Shown: piece after piece, positions 33,076 to 42,936 of the stretch
How the letters are laid out: every line of letters begins with the position of its first letter
How positions within the stretch are numbered: position 1 is the first letter of the stretch
NCBI GenBank assembly: GCA_019115145.1
Contig: DXED01000039.1
Location: forward strand, 1-64,000
Source: Claveliimonas intestinigallinarum
GTDB lineage: Bacteria > Bacillota > Clostridia > Lachnospirales > Lachnospiraceae
Reading direction: 5' to 3'
Length of the DNA: 64,000 nucleotides
Program-made: the position numbers and the translations under genes
Notes under the pieces: model-generated
Seen by the model: only the letters and a program-made list of their open reading frames with translations
Databases searched by the model: none
Told to the model about the DNA's origin: nothing

Positions 33076-34335
33076 ATGTATGAGACAGCGGAGAAAAAAG
33101 AGCGGGTTATCCTTGTGGGGGTAAGCCTGGCGGACAGCGACGACGCGGAGCAGTCCCTTGATGAGCTGGAGGAGCTGGCCTGTACCGCGGGAGCCCTCTG
33201 TGTGGGGCGCATCCTGCAGAAGAGGGAGCAGATGCACCCGGCCACCTACCTTGGAAGAGGAAAGACGGAGGAGCTGAAGGAGCTGATCTGGGAGACTCAG
33301 GCCGATGGCATCATCTGTGACGACGAGCTGTCGCCGGCCCAGATCGGCAATCTGAAGGATGAGCTGGATGTGAAGATCATGGACAGGACCCTTCTCATCC
33401 TGGACATCTTTGCGGCCAGAGCCTCCACCAGCGAGGGAAAGATCCAGGTGGAGCTGGCTCAGCTCAGGTACAGACAGTCCAGACTCACCGGCCTTGGCAC
33501 CTCTCTGTCCAGGCTGGGAGGGGGCATCGGTACGAGAGGGCCCGGGGAGAAGAAGCTGGAGATGGACCGACGCCTCATCAAGGGGCGGATCTCCCAGCTC
33601 ACAAAGGAGCTGAAGGAGGTAAAGCGGCACCGGCAGCTCACAAGGGAATCCCGCGCCAGGAGCCGGATCCCGGTGATCGCCATTGTGGGCTACACCAACG
33701 CAGGGAAGTCCACCCTCTTAAATTATCTCACCGGCGCTGGCATCCTGGCGGAGGACAAGCTCTTTGCCACTCTGGATCCGACCACCAGAAATCTGAAGCT
33801 GCCGGGGGGCCAGGAGGTGCTCCTGACAGACACGGTGGGCTTTATCCGCAAGCTGCCCCACCACCTCATCGAGGCCTTTAAAAGCACCCTGGAGGAGGCG
33901 AAGTACGCGGACCTTCTCCTCCACGTGGTGGACGCGTCCAATCCCCAGATGGACCAGCAGATGCATGTGGTCTATGAGACATTGAGAGAGCTGGAGGCGT
34001 CGGATAAGCCGGTGATCACGGCCTTCAACAAAAGGGACAGGTTTGAGGGGGAGTACGCGCCCAGAGATTTTCAGGCGGAGAGGACAGCCTTCATCTCGGC
34101 AAAAACGGGAGAGGGCGTGGATGCGCTCCTCTCCTGTGTGGAAGATGTGCTGCGGGAGCAGAAGGTGGAGATCGAGCAGATTTACCCCTACAGCGATGCG
34201 GGGAAAATACAGCTCATCCGAAAATACGGGGAGCTGGAAAAGGAAGAGTACACCCAGGATGGAATCTATGTCAGGGCCTATGTGCCTGTGGATGTCTACG
34301 GGAAGCTCACCCATGATCCGTCAGGAGGAAAATAA
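33076..34335 (+). CDS. hflX: GTPase HflX
   Basis: 419 residues. The N-terminal HflX domain has the glycine-rich GTSLSRLGGGIGTRGPGE and LELDRR-like EMDRRLI. The GTPase domain has GYTNAGKST (G1), DTVGFI (G3) and NKRD (G4). HflX splits stalled or heat-damaged ribosomes. It lies between the lipoprotein and addB, all closely spaced. Confidence 0.95.
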   Translation: MYETAEKKERVILVGVSLADSDDAEQSLDELEELACTAGALCVGRILQKREQMHPATYLGRGKTEELKELIWETQADGIICDDELSPAQIGNLKDELDVKIMDRTLLILDIFAARASTSEGKIQVELAQLRYRQSRLTGLGTSLSRLGGGIGTRGPGEKKLEMDRRLIKGRISQLTKELKEVKRHRQLTRESRARSRIPVIAIVGYTNAGKSTLLNYLTGAGILAEDKLFATLDPTTRNLKLPGGQEVLLTDTVGFIRKLPHHLIEAFKSTLEEAKYADLLLHVVDASNPQMDQQMHVVYETLRELEASDKPVITAFNKRDRFEGEYAPRDFQAERTAFISAKTGEGVDALLSCVEDVLREQKVEIEQIYPYSDAGKIQLIRKYGELEKEEYTQDGIYVRAYVPVDVYGKLTHDPSGGK

Positions 34336-34336
34336 T

Positions 34337-37300
34337 ATGGCATTGAAATTTATTTTTGGGGGTTCCGGTTCCGGGAAGTCCCATTATCTATATGAGAGGA
34401 TCATAAAGGAGGCCGGGGAAAATCCCGGCCTTTCCTATCTGGTCCTTGTGCCGGAGCAGTTTACCATGCAGACTCAGAAGGATCTTGTGATGATGAGCCC
34501 CGCGAAGGGGATCATGAACATCGATGTCCTCAGCTTTGTGCGCCTGGCTCACCGGATCTTTGAGGAGACGGGGAAGGGGGGATTCCCCGTGCTGGACGAC
34601 GAGGGAAAGAACTTGGTGCTGAGAAAGATCGGCGGAGATCTGGAAGGGGAGCTGACGGTGCTGAAGGGCAATATGCGCAGGCTGGGTTATGTCAGCGAAG
34701 TGAAGTCCGTCCTCTCTGAGTTCATGCAGTACGACGTGGGGGAGGAGCAGCTCGCTCAGGTTATAGCAGGGGAGAAGGAGGACTCTTACCTGTCTTTTAA
34801 ACTGCGGGACTTGAAGCTTCTCTACAGAAGCTTCCAGGATTACCTGAAGGAAAAATACACCACAAAGGAGGAGCTCCTGGACGTGCTGGCAAAGGTGGCG
34901 GGGGAGTCTGCCCTTCTTGGGAAGAGCACAGTGGTGCTGGACGGCTACACCGGGTTTACGCCGGTCCAGAACCGTCTGCTGGGGGAGCTCATGACGATCT
35001 GCCGGGATGTGGTGGTGACAGTGACCATCGACGGGAGGGAAAATCCCTACGCCTGCGATCACCCCTATCAGCTCTTTGCCATGAGCAAGAAGACCGTCAC
35101 CTCTCTGGTGGAGATTGCCCGGGAACGCCGCGTGCCGGTGGAGGAACTGAAATTTTTGCGGCCCCAGGTGCCCCCCAGATTTCAGGAGAGCCCCGCCCTG
35201 GCCTTTGTGGAGCGGCATCTTTTCCGGTACGGGAACAGCTCCTTCGAGGGGGAACAGAAGGGGGTAGAGATCCACGTGGCGTCCAGCCCGGATAAGGAGG
35301 CGGAGGCGGCCGCCAGAAAGGTGCGGTCCCTTGTGAGAAAGGAGGGATACCGGTACCGGGAGATCGGCGTCATCGCCAGCGACATGGAGGTGTACGGAAA
35401 TTATCTCAGAAAGGCATTTGCCCGCTATGAGATACCGGTCTTCATGGACCAGAAGAGGAGCATTCTTCTCAACTCCTTTGTGGAGTACATCCGCAGCCTT
35501 CTTGCCATGTCCAGGGAGAGCTTTACCTGCGACAGTGTGTTCCGGTTTCTGCGGACTGGCTACACCTCCTTTTCCAGAGGTGAGCTGGACGATCTGGAGA
35601 ACTACTGCCTGGCTCTGGGCATCCGGGGATGGAAGAAATGGCAGCAGCGCTGGATCCGCCGGACGGAGGGCATGGACACTGAGAAACTGGACCGGCTCAA
35701 CCACATGAGGGTTCTTTTTGTGGAGAAAATGGAGCCTCTCCTTTTCGTGCTCCGCCAGAGACGGAAGACGGTCCGGGACATCACAGAGGCCCTCTACGAT
35801 TTCCTGGCAGGGGAACAGATGCAGCTTGCCCTGAAAAGGCAGGAGGAGGCATTTCAGGAGAGGAGCGAGAACGCCCTGGCCCGGGAGTACGCCCAGATCT
35901 ACGGCATTGTCATTGGCCTTTTTGACAAATTTGTGGAGCTTCTGGGGGAGGAGCAGGTCTCCCTCCAGGAGTACTGCGATCTGCTGGACGCAGGCCTTGC
36001 GGAGGCAAAGGTGGGGGTTATCCCGCCTGGTATCGACCAGGTGGTGGCCGGAGATATGGAGCGAACCCGCCTGAAGGGGGTGAAGGCCCTGATCTTCGTG
36101 GGGGCCAACGATACCTTTCTGCCGGGCTCCCTGGTGAGGACAGGCCTTCTCTCCGAGCGGGATGTGAAGGCCTTTGAGAAGGAGCGGATCGCCCTGACGC
36201 CGGGAAGCCGGGAGCAGGCCTATGTGCAGAAGTACTATCTCTATCTGAACCTGACCAAGCCCTCCCGGAAGCTCTGCGTCTTCTACAGCAGGGTGTCCGC
36301 TGACGGGAAGACCATCCGGCCCTCCTACCTGGTGCAGGAGCTGGAGAAGCTTTTCCCGGAGCTGGCAGTCATCGACGAGGATGCCATTCTCTTGAAAGAC
36401 CGGGAGCTCTCTTCGAGGACCGGGCTGTCTGAGCTCATTGAGGGCCTGCGGATGAAGAGTGAGAAGGCGGGGGGTGCCTGGATGGAGCTCTACACCTGGT
36501 ATAAGAGGAACCGGGAGTGGGGAGACCGGATCGGCGCCATTCTGGAGGCGGGATTTTACCGGAGACCCCAGGACGCCATCACCCGGGCCGCGGCAGAACG
36601 GCTGTATGGGAACCGGCCTTTGGAGAGTATCTCCCGGATGGAGAAGTTCTCCGCCTGCGCCTTTGCCCATTTTCTCGATTACGGGCTGCGGCTGAAGGAG
36701 AGAGAGACCTTTGAGTTCCAGGCTGTGGACATGGGAAATGTGTTCCACGGCGCTATCGAGCGGTACTCCCGGAAGGCCTCTGCCAGCCAGGGAGGGTGGA
36801 CCGGCCTGGACCGGGAGGCTCAGAAGCGGCTCTGCCAGGAGAGCGTGGAGGAGGCGGTGACAGACTACGGTAACTCCGTCCTTTACAGCTCCTCGAGGAA
36901 CGCCTGGCTCATCACCCGCATCGAGCACATGATGGAGCGGACGGTGTGGGCACTGACAGAGCAGCTGAAGGCCGGGGATTTTCAGCCGGAGGCCTATGAG
37001 CTGAAGTTCGGGGCAGGCAAGATCGACCGGGTGGACACCTGTGTGGGGGATGACCGGGTCTATGTCAAGATCCTGGACTACAAGACCGGGCAGACTGCCT
37101 TTGACCTTTCCCTTGTCTACGGGGGACTGCAGATGCAGCTTCTGGTCTACATGGAGGAGGCGCTGAAGATTACCGGAAAGAGGTATCCGGGCCGGGAGCC
37201 TGTCCCTGCCGGGGTGTTCTACTACCACATCGAGGATCCCTTCACAGATCCTGGGGGAGAGGAGAGTCAGATCGAGGAGAGGCTTCTAAAGAAGCTTCGG

Positions 37301-37714
37301 CCAGACGGCCTGGTGAGCCTGGAGGGGGATTCCCTCCGGCATCTGGAGCACAGGACACAGGGGGAGTCTCTGGCCATTCCGGTTTCCTTTAACAAGGACG
37401 GGGCCCTCTCCGCCAGGTCGAAGGCGCTTTCAGGGGAGCGCTTCCGCATGCTGGGAGCGTTTGCCAGGGCAAAGGCGGGGGAGCTCCACAACCGCATCGC
37501 CTCCGGGGAGGCGAAAGCGGAGCCCTACAGGTACGGGGGGCGGACCGGCTGTGATTACTGCGGATACCGGCATATCTGCGGCTTTGACAGCTCCCTGCCA
37601 GGCTACGGCTACCGGGACATCAGCAGCATGGGGCAGGAGGAGGCGCTGCTGCGCATCCAGGCCTACAGCGCCGGGCCTGATACAGAGGAAGGAAGACAGG
37701 AGGGACAGTCATGA
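34337..37714 (+). CDS. addB: ATP-dependent helicase/nuclease subunit B
   Basis: 1125 residues from ATG 34337, right after AGGAGGAAA; an earlier in-frame start at 34043 is inside hflX. N-terminal Walker-A-like FGGSGSGKSHY. C-terminal RecB-type nuclease with GKIDRVD and LDYKTG. The four iron-sulfur cysteines fit the family: one in FSACAFAHFL, three in CDYCGYRHIC. With AddA it processes double-strand breaks to Chi-like sites. addA overlaps by four bases (ATGA). Confidence 0.95.
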   Translation: MALKFIFGGSGSGKSHYLYERIIKEAGENPGLSYLVLVPEQFTMQTQKDLVMMSPAKGIMNIDVLSFVRLAHRIFEETGKGGFPVLDDEGKNLVLRKIGGDLEGELTVLKGNMRRLGYVSEVKSVLSEFMQYDVGEEQLAQVIAGEKEDSYLSFKLRDLKLLYRSFQDYLKEKYTTKEELLDVLAKVAGESALLGKSTVVLDGYTGFTPVQNRLLGELMTICRDVVVTVTIDGRENPYACDHPYQLFAMSKKTVTSLVEIARERRVPVEELKFLRPQVPPRFQESPALAFVERHLFRYGNSSFEGEQKGVEIHVASSPDKEAEAAARKVRSLVRKEGYRYREIGVIASDMEVYGNYLRKAFARYEIPVFMDQKRSILLNSFVEYIRSLLAMSRESFTCDSVFRFLRTGYTSFSRGELDDLENYCLALGIRGWKKWQQRWIRRTEGMDTEKLDRLNHMRVLFVEKMEPLLFVLRQRRKTVRDITEALYDFLAGEQMQLALKRQEEAFQERSENALAREYAQIYGIVIGLFDKFVELLGEEQVSLQEYCDLLDAGLAEAKVGVIPPGIDQVVAGDMERTRLKGVKALIFVGANDTFLPGSLVRTGLLSERDVKAFEKERIALTPGSREQAYVQKYYLYLNLTKPSRKLCVFYSRVSADGKTIRPSYLVQELEKLFPELAVIDEDAILLKDRELSSRTGLSELIEGLRMKSEKAGGAWMELYTWYKRNREWGDRIGAILEAGFYRRPQDAITRAAAERLYGNRPLESISRMEKFSACAFAHFLDYGLRLKERETFEFQAVDMGNVFHGAIERYSRKASASQGGWTGLDREAQKRLCQESVEEAVTDYGNSVLYSSSRNAWLITRIEHMMERTVWALTEQLKAGDFQPEAYELKFGAGKIDRVDTCVGDDRVYVKILDYKTGQTAFDLSLVYGGLQMQLLVYMEEALKITGKRYPGREPVPAGVFYYHIEDPFTDPGGEESQIEERLLKKLRPDGLVSLEGDSLRHLEHRTQGESLAIPVSFNKDGALSARSKALSGERFRMLGAFARAKAGELHNRIASGEAKAEPYRYGGRTGCDYCGYRHICGFDSSLPGYGYRDISSMGQEEALLRIQAYSAGPDTEEGRQEGQS

Positions 37715-40700
37715 GCGTAAAGTGGACAAAAGAACAGCAGAGTGTCGTTGACTTAAGAGACCGCAGCATCCTTGTGTCCGCGGCGGCGGGCTCCGGCAAG
37801 ACGGCCGTGCTGGTGGAGCGCATCATCACCATGCTCACCAGGCAGGAGGATCCGCTCTCCGTGGATGAGCTCCTCATCGTCACCTTTACGGAGGCGGCTG
37901 CCGCGGAGATGAAGGAGAGGATCCGCCGGGCCATCGAAAAGAAAGCCCAGGAGGATCCCTTTAACGAGCACCTGCGGCAGCAGGCCACTCTCATCCACAG
38001 CGCCTCCATCACCACTATCCACAGCTTCTGCCTCTCTGTGATCCGGGAGAATTTTCATGTCATTGACCTGGACCCTTCCTTCCGCATCGGCGAGGAGGGG
38101 GAGCTGAAGCTGCTGGAAAGAGATGTGCTGCAGGAGCTTCTGGAGGAAAAGTACGGGGAGGGACAGGAACGCTTTCTGGCTTTTGCGGAGAGCTATGCGT
38201 CGGGAAAGAGCGACCGAAGGCTGGAGGAGATCATCCTGAAGCTGTACGAATTTTCCAGGAGCTGTCCTGACCCGGAGGGGTGGCTTGCGGACTGCGTCCG
38301 GGCCTGTCAGGTACAGACAGGCGAGGAGCTGGAGAAGACGCCCTTCTTTGCTTTCGTCCGGGAGGAGGTGGACCACGCCATGGAGACGGCGGTCCGCCTG
38401 AAGGATCAGGCGCTGGCCCTCTGCCTGGAGCCGGATGGCCCCTACATGTATGAGGAGATGCTGGAGAGCGACATGAAAAACGTGGAGCGGTTCCGGCAGG
38501 CCGCCACCTACGCCCGGTACCGCCAGGCGTCTGAGCAGATTGCCTGGAAAAAGCTGGCCCCTAACAGGGACAAGGCTGTGTCTAAGGACAAGGCGGACCG
38601 GGTGAAAAAGCTTCGGAAAGAGCTGAAAGATGAGTTTGACTTCCTGGCCAGGCAGTATTTTTCACAGACAGAGGAGGAGCTCCTCGCAGGCTTGGCAGTC
38701 TGCGCTCCTATGATGGCGGAGCTTAAGGATCTGACAGAGGCCTTTGCCGCCCGCTTTGAGGAGAAGAAGAGAAGCCGCGGCATGATCGACTACTCGGATA
38801 TGGAGCAGTACGCCCTGCGCATCCTCACGGAGAAGACGGAAGAAGGGCTTCGGCCCTCCCCCTGCGCCCGGGTGTACCAGGAGCAGTTCCGGGAGGTGAT
38901 GATCGACGAGTACCAGGACAGCAACCTGATCCAGGAGGCCATCCTGACAAGTGTGTCCCGCACCTGGCAGGGGAGGAACAACATTTTCATGGTGGGGGAT
39001 GTGAAGCAGAGCATCTACCGGTTCCGCCTCTCCAGGCCGGAGCTCTTTATGGAAAAATTTGACACCTACCGGATCTATGAGGGGGAGGACACGGACAGTC
39101 GGACTCAGAGGATCGATCTGTTTAAGAATTTTCGCAGTCGTCCGGAGGTCCTGGAAAGCGTCAACGCCCTTTTCCGTCGGATCATGATACCGGAGCTGGG
39201 AGGCATCACCTACGACGACAGGGCCGCCCTCTGGCCCGGCGCCTCCTACCCGGAGAGCCGGGGCAATGACACGGAGCTGCTTCTCGTTGACGGCAGCCTG
39301 GACGAGGAGCTGGAGGAGGCGGCGGGAGAGAAGCTCTCCGCCAGAAAGCTGGAGGCCAGGGCCGTGGCAGACTGCATCCGCAGGATTTTAAAGGAGCAGC
39401 TGGTGACGGACAAGGAGACAGGGGAGCTTCGGCCGACGCGCTATGGGGATATTGTCATCCTGACAAGGAGCATCAAAGGGTGGAGCGACGTGTTCATGGA
39501 GGTGCTTCTGGAGGAGGGAATCCCCGCCTGCGCGGGGACGAAGGAAGGGTATTTTGAGACGAGGGAGATCGGCGTGCTGCTGGATTACTTCCGGGTACTG
39601 CAGAATGAAAAGCAGGATATCCCCCTGACAGCCGTCCTCTCCTCCTGGTTTGGACAGCTCACCGACGAGGAGCTGGCCAGGATCCGCATCGCCTGTCCCG
39701 ACCGCCGTTTCTGTGAAGCGGTGCAGCAGTACAGAAGCCAGGGGGAGGATCCGGCACTTCGGGAGAAGCTGGCTGCCTGCCTGGACAAGATGGATTATTT
39801 TCGGGAGAAAGCCTCCTACACAGCCATTCATGAGCTTCTCTGGGAGATTCTGGATGACACCGGATACGGAGACTATGTGGCGGCCCTTCCCGGCGGTGAG
39901 CAGAGGAGGGCCAATGTGGATATGCTGGCTCAGAAGGCCATGGCCTTCGAGAGTACCAGCTACCAGGGGCTTTTTAATTTTATCCGCTATATCGAGCAGC
40001 TGCAGAAGTACAACGTGGACTACGGAGAGGCTTCTGTCAGCGATGAGAACGCGGACACGGTGCGCATCATGAGTATTCACAAGAGCAAGGGACTGGAGTT
40101 CCCTGTGGTGATCGCGGCCGGAATGGGAAAAGGCTTCAACACCCAGGACACAAAGGGGAACATCCTCATCCACGCCTCCCTGGGAGTAGGCATGGATGTG
40201 GTGGATCTTAAGTATCGCACAAAGGCGCCCTCCTTCTACAAGCAGGTGATACAGAGGAGGGAAAAGCTGGAGAACTTAGGGGAGGAGCTGCGTGTCCTCT
40301 ATGTGGCCCTGACCCGGGCCAAGGAGAAGCTGATCCTGGTGGGAACTATGAAGGATCCGGCGGGGAGGCTGGAGGAGCTGCGGGCTTTAACGAGCGCAGA
40401 GGAGGAGCTGGAAGCCCTACGCCCCCTCTCTTTCGGGGAGCTGTCCCGGGCCTCCAGCTATCTGGACTGGATTCTGCCGGCTGTGGCCGCGGCAGACGGA
40501 AAGGCTCACATGCAGGTGGAGATCCTGACTCTGGAGGGGCTTGTCAGAAGGCAGGTGCAGGAGGAGGCAGAGGGCATCTTTACAAAGAAGGCCCTGGAGG
40601 ACTGGGATACAGAGAAAGTGTACGACGGGGAGATGAAGGAGAGCTTGGAGGAGCAGTTTTCCTACAGATACCCTCATCCGGACCTGGAGGGGCGGAAGCT

Positions 40701-41370
40701 GAAATTCACGGTCTCTGAGCTGAAAAAGAGGGAGTATCTGAGAGAGCTGTCCCTGGAAGAGCCAGGAGACGCAGGAGAGATGCCCTTTGAGGAGCCGGAG
40801 GTGGTGCCTCTGATCCCCAGGTTCCGGGCCGGGGAGGAGGAGCTCACCGGCGCCTCCCGGGGAAGCGCCTACCACCGGGTGATGGAGCTTCTGGACTTTA
40901 CAGAAGAGTACACCCAGGAGAGCCTGTCCCAGGCGGTCCGGTCTATGGAGGAGAGCGGCCGCATCGCTCCGGAGATGGCCCGGTGCGTCCGTCCCGGGGA
41001 TATTCTGGAGTTTACCCGCTGTGAGAGTGGAGGACGAATGCGGGAGGCGGCCAGGAGAGGACAGCTCTTCAGGGAGCAGCCCTTTGTCATTGGAGTGGAC
41101 ATGGCGGAGGTGTACCCCGACAGCGCCGGCAAGGAAGAGGACAAAATCCTTGTGCAGGGGATCATCGACGCCTGGTTTCAGGAGGAGGACGGGATTGTGG
41201 TGCTGGACTACAAGACAGACCAGGTGAAGACCGCGGACCAGCTTGTGGAGAAGTACCACGCCCAGCTTGACTACTACGCAAAAGCCCTGGAACAGCTTCT
41301 GGGCAGACCGGTCAGGGAGAAGATCATCTACTCCTTCACTTTACAGGAAGAAATTATTCTGCCGGGATAG
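37711..41370 (+). CDS. addA: ATP-dependent helicase/nuclease subunit A
   Basis: 1219 residues, a UvrD-like superfamily 1 helicase. Walker A SAAAGSGKTAVLVERI, Walker B IDEYQDSN, GDVKQSIYRFR, SIHKSKGLEFPVV and LYVALTRAKEKL. The C-terminal nuclease has GIIDAW and VLDYKTDQ. The engine of AddAB end resection. Coupled to addB, and ends just before a strong terminator. Confidence 0.96.
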   Translation: MSVKWTKEQQSVVDLRDRSILVSAAAGSGKTAVLVERIITMLTRQEDPLSVDELLIVTFTEAAAAEMKERIRRAIEKKAQEDPFNEHLRQQATLIHSASITTIHSFCLSVIRENFHVIDLDPSFRIGEEGELKLLERDVLQELLEEKYGEGQERFLAFAESYASGKSDRRLEEIILKLYEFSRSCPDPEGWLADCVRACQVQTGEELEKTPFFAFVREEVDHAMETAVRLKDQALALCLEPDGPYMYEEMLESDMKNVERFRQAATYARYRQASEQIAWKKLAPNRDKAVSKDKADRVKKLRKELKDEFDFLARQYFSQTEEELLAGLAVCAPMMAELKDLTEAFAARFEEKKRSRGMIDYSDMEQYALRILTEKTEEGLRPSPCARVYQEQFREVMIDEYQDSNLIQEAILTSVSRTWQGRNNIFMVGDVKQSIYRFRLSRPELFMEKFDTYRIYEGEDTDSRTQRIDLFKNFRSRPEVLESVNALFRRIMIPELGGITYDDRAALWPGASYPESRGNDTELLLVDGSLDEELEEAAGEKLSARKLEARAVADCIRRILKEQLVTDKETGELRPTRYGDIVILTRSIKGWSDVFMEVLLEEGIPACAGTKEGYFETREIGVLLDYFRVLQNEKQDIPLTAVLSSWFGQLTDEELARIRIACPDRRFCEAVQQYRSQGEDPALREKLAACLDKMDYFREKASYTAIHELLWEILDDTGYGDYVAALPGGEQRRANVDMLAQKAMAFESTSYQGLFNFIRYIEQLQKYNVDYGEASVSDENADTVRIMSIHKSKGLEFPVVIAAGMGKGFNTQDTKGNILIHASLGVGMDVVDLKYRTKAPSFYKQVIQRREKLENLGEELRVLYVALTRAKEKLILVGTMKDPAGRLEELRALTSAEEELEALRPLSFGELSRASSYLDWILPAVAAADGKAHMQVEILTLEGLVRRQVQEEAEGIFTKKALEDWDTEKVYDGEMKESLEEQFSYRYPHPDLEGRKLKFTVSELKKREYLRELSLEEPGDAGEMPFEEPEVVPLIPRFRAGEEELTGASRGSAYHRVMELLDFTEEYTQESLSQAVRSMEESGRIAPEMARCVRPGDILEFTRCESGGRMREAARRGQLFREQPFVIGVDMAEVYPDSAGKEEDKILVQGIIDAWFQEEDGIVVLDYKTDQVKTADQLVEKYHAQLDYYAKALEQLLGRPVREKIIYSFTLQEEIILPG

Positions 41371-41394
41371 TGACCGGCAAAAAAGAGTGAAAGA

Positions 41395-41450
41395 ACAGCC
41401 CCGCTCTGGCAGTAGGACATCTGGTCCCTGTCAGGGCGGGGCTGTGTTTT
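41395..41450. terminator. Probable bidirectional terminator between addA and the Rpn gene
   Basis: ACAGCCCCGC (41395-41404) pairs with GCGGGGCTGT (41436-41445), followed by GTTTT for the + strand. On the - strand the hairpin is followed by a T-rich stretch complementary to the A-rich 41379-41394. Confidence 0.8.
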
Positions 41451-42486
41451 ACATTTGGGAAATAAAGCTCTCTATACTGTCTGCTCTGGCGGCAACCTTC
41501 AGCCATTTCTTTAAGAGCTCCAGATCGGTTGTCTGGGAAATCTGTGTTTCTACGTCTTCCGGCACAGGACCCAGATCCCGCAGAAGATCCAGTATATCTT
41601 CGGATTTTCCCTCGGCTTTACTGATCCTGCGGGTCTCCTGGACATCGTACGCCTCAAAATGTTCAAACAGCACTGAAAAATCCCTCCTCTCGATGCGGTC
41701 GGTGAACTCGGCCACCTCTTCTTTTGGAACATTCAGCTTTAGGAGCAGGACGGATATGACTGTTCTCATCAGCTTCAGCACAGACTCCGGTGAATTCCGG
41801 CCCAGATTTTCAAAATATTCATCAGGGATATTCCTGAGAAATTTGAAGTCCGAGGAGCTGCGCAGCTTGTCGATCAGCAGGAGCAGGGAGAGCTCGTTGT
41901 TTTTGCCGATCAGATCTTCGGCGGAGTAGCAGGAGAGAGGGACCACGATATATTTGAATGAGGGGATATACTCTCCCAGGATCTCATTGAGATATACCTT
42001 GTCTCTGAAATCCGCCGCAGCAGTCCAGCTTCCCGGCCCGTCATAGAAGATCACCGGAAGGACAGGCGGATAGCGGAAATCCTTTCTGGCCGTGATGCGG
42101 GGCTGCCTCTTTTCAGCTTCCGCGGCATAATCGGTCAGTATGTGGGTGATATACCGCAAAATGCGGAAGGGCATATCGTAGTCCACGGATGACTGATGCT
42201 CGATCATGGCGATCAGGAACAGGGCGTCAGGCCCGGCTGTCCCGCTCAGATGGATCTTCTTCACGCAGTCTGAGTCTCTGTTTTCCTGCCACATGGACAA
42301 AAAGCGCTCGGAGATATCTTCAATGTCCTCCGGCTGAACATCCTTTAAAATGTCTACGTTCAGATAGTCCCTGATGAACTGAGCGCAGAGGACGGGATTG
42401 TCAAAGATCAGCTTGGCGCCGCTGTCCCTTGGCCTTGTGTTCCGTATGGTATGTGTTTGTGTGCGTTTGTCTTCGCTGTCTGTCAT
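41449..42486 (-). CDS. Rpn-family recombination-promoting nuclease / PD-(D/E)XK putative transposase
   Basis: 345 residues from the ATG complementary to 42486 (AGGAGA upstream); a longer frame to 42567 has no such site. The N-terminus resembles Rpn/transposase_31 proteins: FIRDYLN, then DALFLIAMIEHQSSVDYDMPFRILRY, where the Glu-x-Gln-Ser piece is the nuclease core, and LPVIFYDG. The C-terminus is a helical tail. Such proteins are usually solitary and vary between strains. No terminal repeats flank it, so it is not an intact transposon. Confidence 0.8.
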   Translation of the reverse strand: MTDSEDKRTQTHTIRNTRPRDSGAKLIFDNPVLCAQFIRDYLNVDILKDVQPEDIEDISERFLSMWQENRDSDCVKKIHLSGTAGPDALFLIAMIEHQSSVDYDMPFRILRYITHILTDYAAEAEKRQPRITARKDFRYPPVLPVIFYDGPGSWTAAADFRDKVYLNEILGEYIPSFKYIVVPLSCYSAEDLIGKNNELSLLLLIDKLRSSSDFKFLRNIPDEYFENLGRNSPESVLKLMRTVISVLLLKLNVPKEEVAEFTDRIERRDFSVLFEHFEAYDVQETRRISKAEGKSEDILDLLRDLGPVPEDVETQISQTTDLELLKKWLKVAARADSIESFISQM

Positions 42487-42538
42487 GCAGTTCTCCTTTC
42501 GTGAAGGCGAGAATACATAAAAGACAGGATCTATGCTT

Positions 42539-42567
42539 ATTGTAACAGGCAAATATGTAAAATACAA
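42539..42567 (-). promoter_or_regulatory. Promoter for the Rpn-family gene
   Basis: On the - strand TTGTAT (42567-42562), 17 bases, TACAAT (42544-42539). Start expected near 42532. Confidence 0.65.
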
Positions 42568-42805
42568 TCGCTCTCATGTATTCTCTTTGTTGTTTTGCTG
42601 TGTGATCCCAAAGGGTATTTTCCGGCCGAAGGGCCAAGAAATAAGGATGAGAGCCTCTGAAAAAAGAGCTCTCCGGGCAGATAGAAATATTGTGAAAAAA
42701 TCTGCCGCGATTTTTGTAGCTACAGTTTACATGATTTTGACATAAATTGCAAGAGTGAATTGTCATGCAGCGATGGAGAAAAAGGTCTCTGGCATTATTA
42801 TATTT
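42568..42805. other. Gene-free divergent intergenic stretch with short hairpins
   Basis: Between the two divergent promoters lie about 240 bases with no convincing gene. Small dyads cluster here: CCCAAAGGG near 42608-42616, GGCC-GAA-GGGCC near 42624-42635 and GAGAGC (42649-42654) with GCTCTC (42668-42673). No T-runs follow. I could not match them to a riboswitch class. Confidence 0.5.
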
Positions 42806-42848
42806 TTGTATAATATTTATTGACAAATAATACTATACAACATATAAT
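42806..42848 (+). promoter_or_regulatory. Consensus promoter and dyad operator of the PadR module
   Basis: TTGACA at 42820-42825, exactly 17 bases, TATAAT at 42843-42848. TTGTATA (42806-42812) and TATACAA (42834-42840) form a perfect inverted repeat around the -35, extended imperfectly to 15 bases per arm. A repressor bound here would block polymerase. Confidence 0.8.
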
Positions 42849-42936
42849 ATAGCCATGAAAATAATATTGAGATTTTGACAATATCAGTGCCGGTGTTGGA
42901 GCGGCACTGTAAGGCAGGGAGAAAAGGAGTGATTGT

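Noticed and set aside
34043..34336. Longer N-terminus for AddB starting inside hflX
   Set aside because: The extra 98 residues read hflX out of frame; ATG 34337 has an AGGAGG-type site and the canonical AddB start.
34388..37228. 946-codon open frame on the - strand opposite addB
   Set aside because: It mirrors the addB codons of a GC-rich gene, has no recognisable domain, no ribosome binding site and a composition typical of antisense reading.
42600..42690. Glycine-type or ZTP riboswitch suggested by CCGAAGGG and CCGGGCAG strings
   Set aside because: The surrounding conserved elements of those classes are missing and no transport or folate gene follows in the right orientation.
42533..42745. 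70-codon + strand open frame in the Rpn-PadR spacer
   Set aside because: It starts within the - strand promoter, lacks a ribosome binding site, and its peptide has no coherent features.
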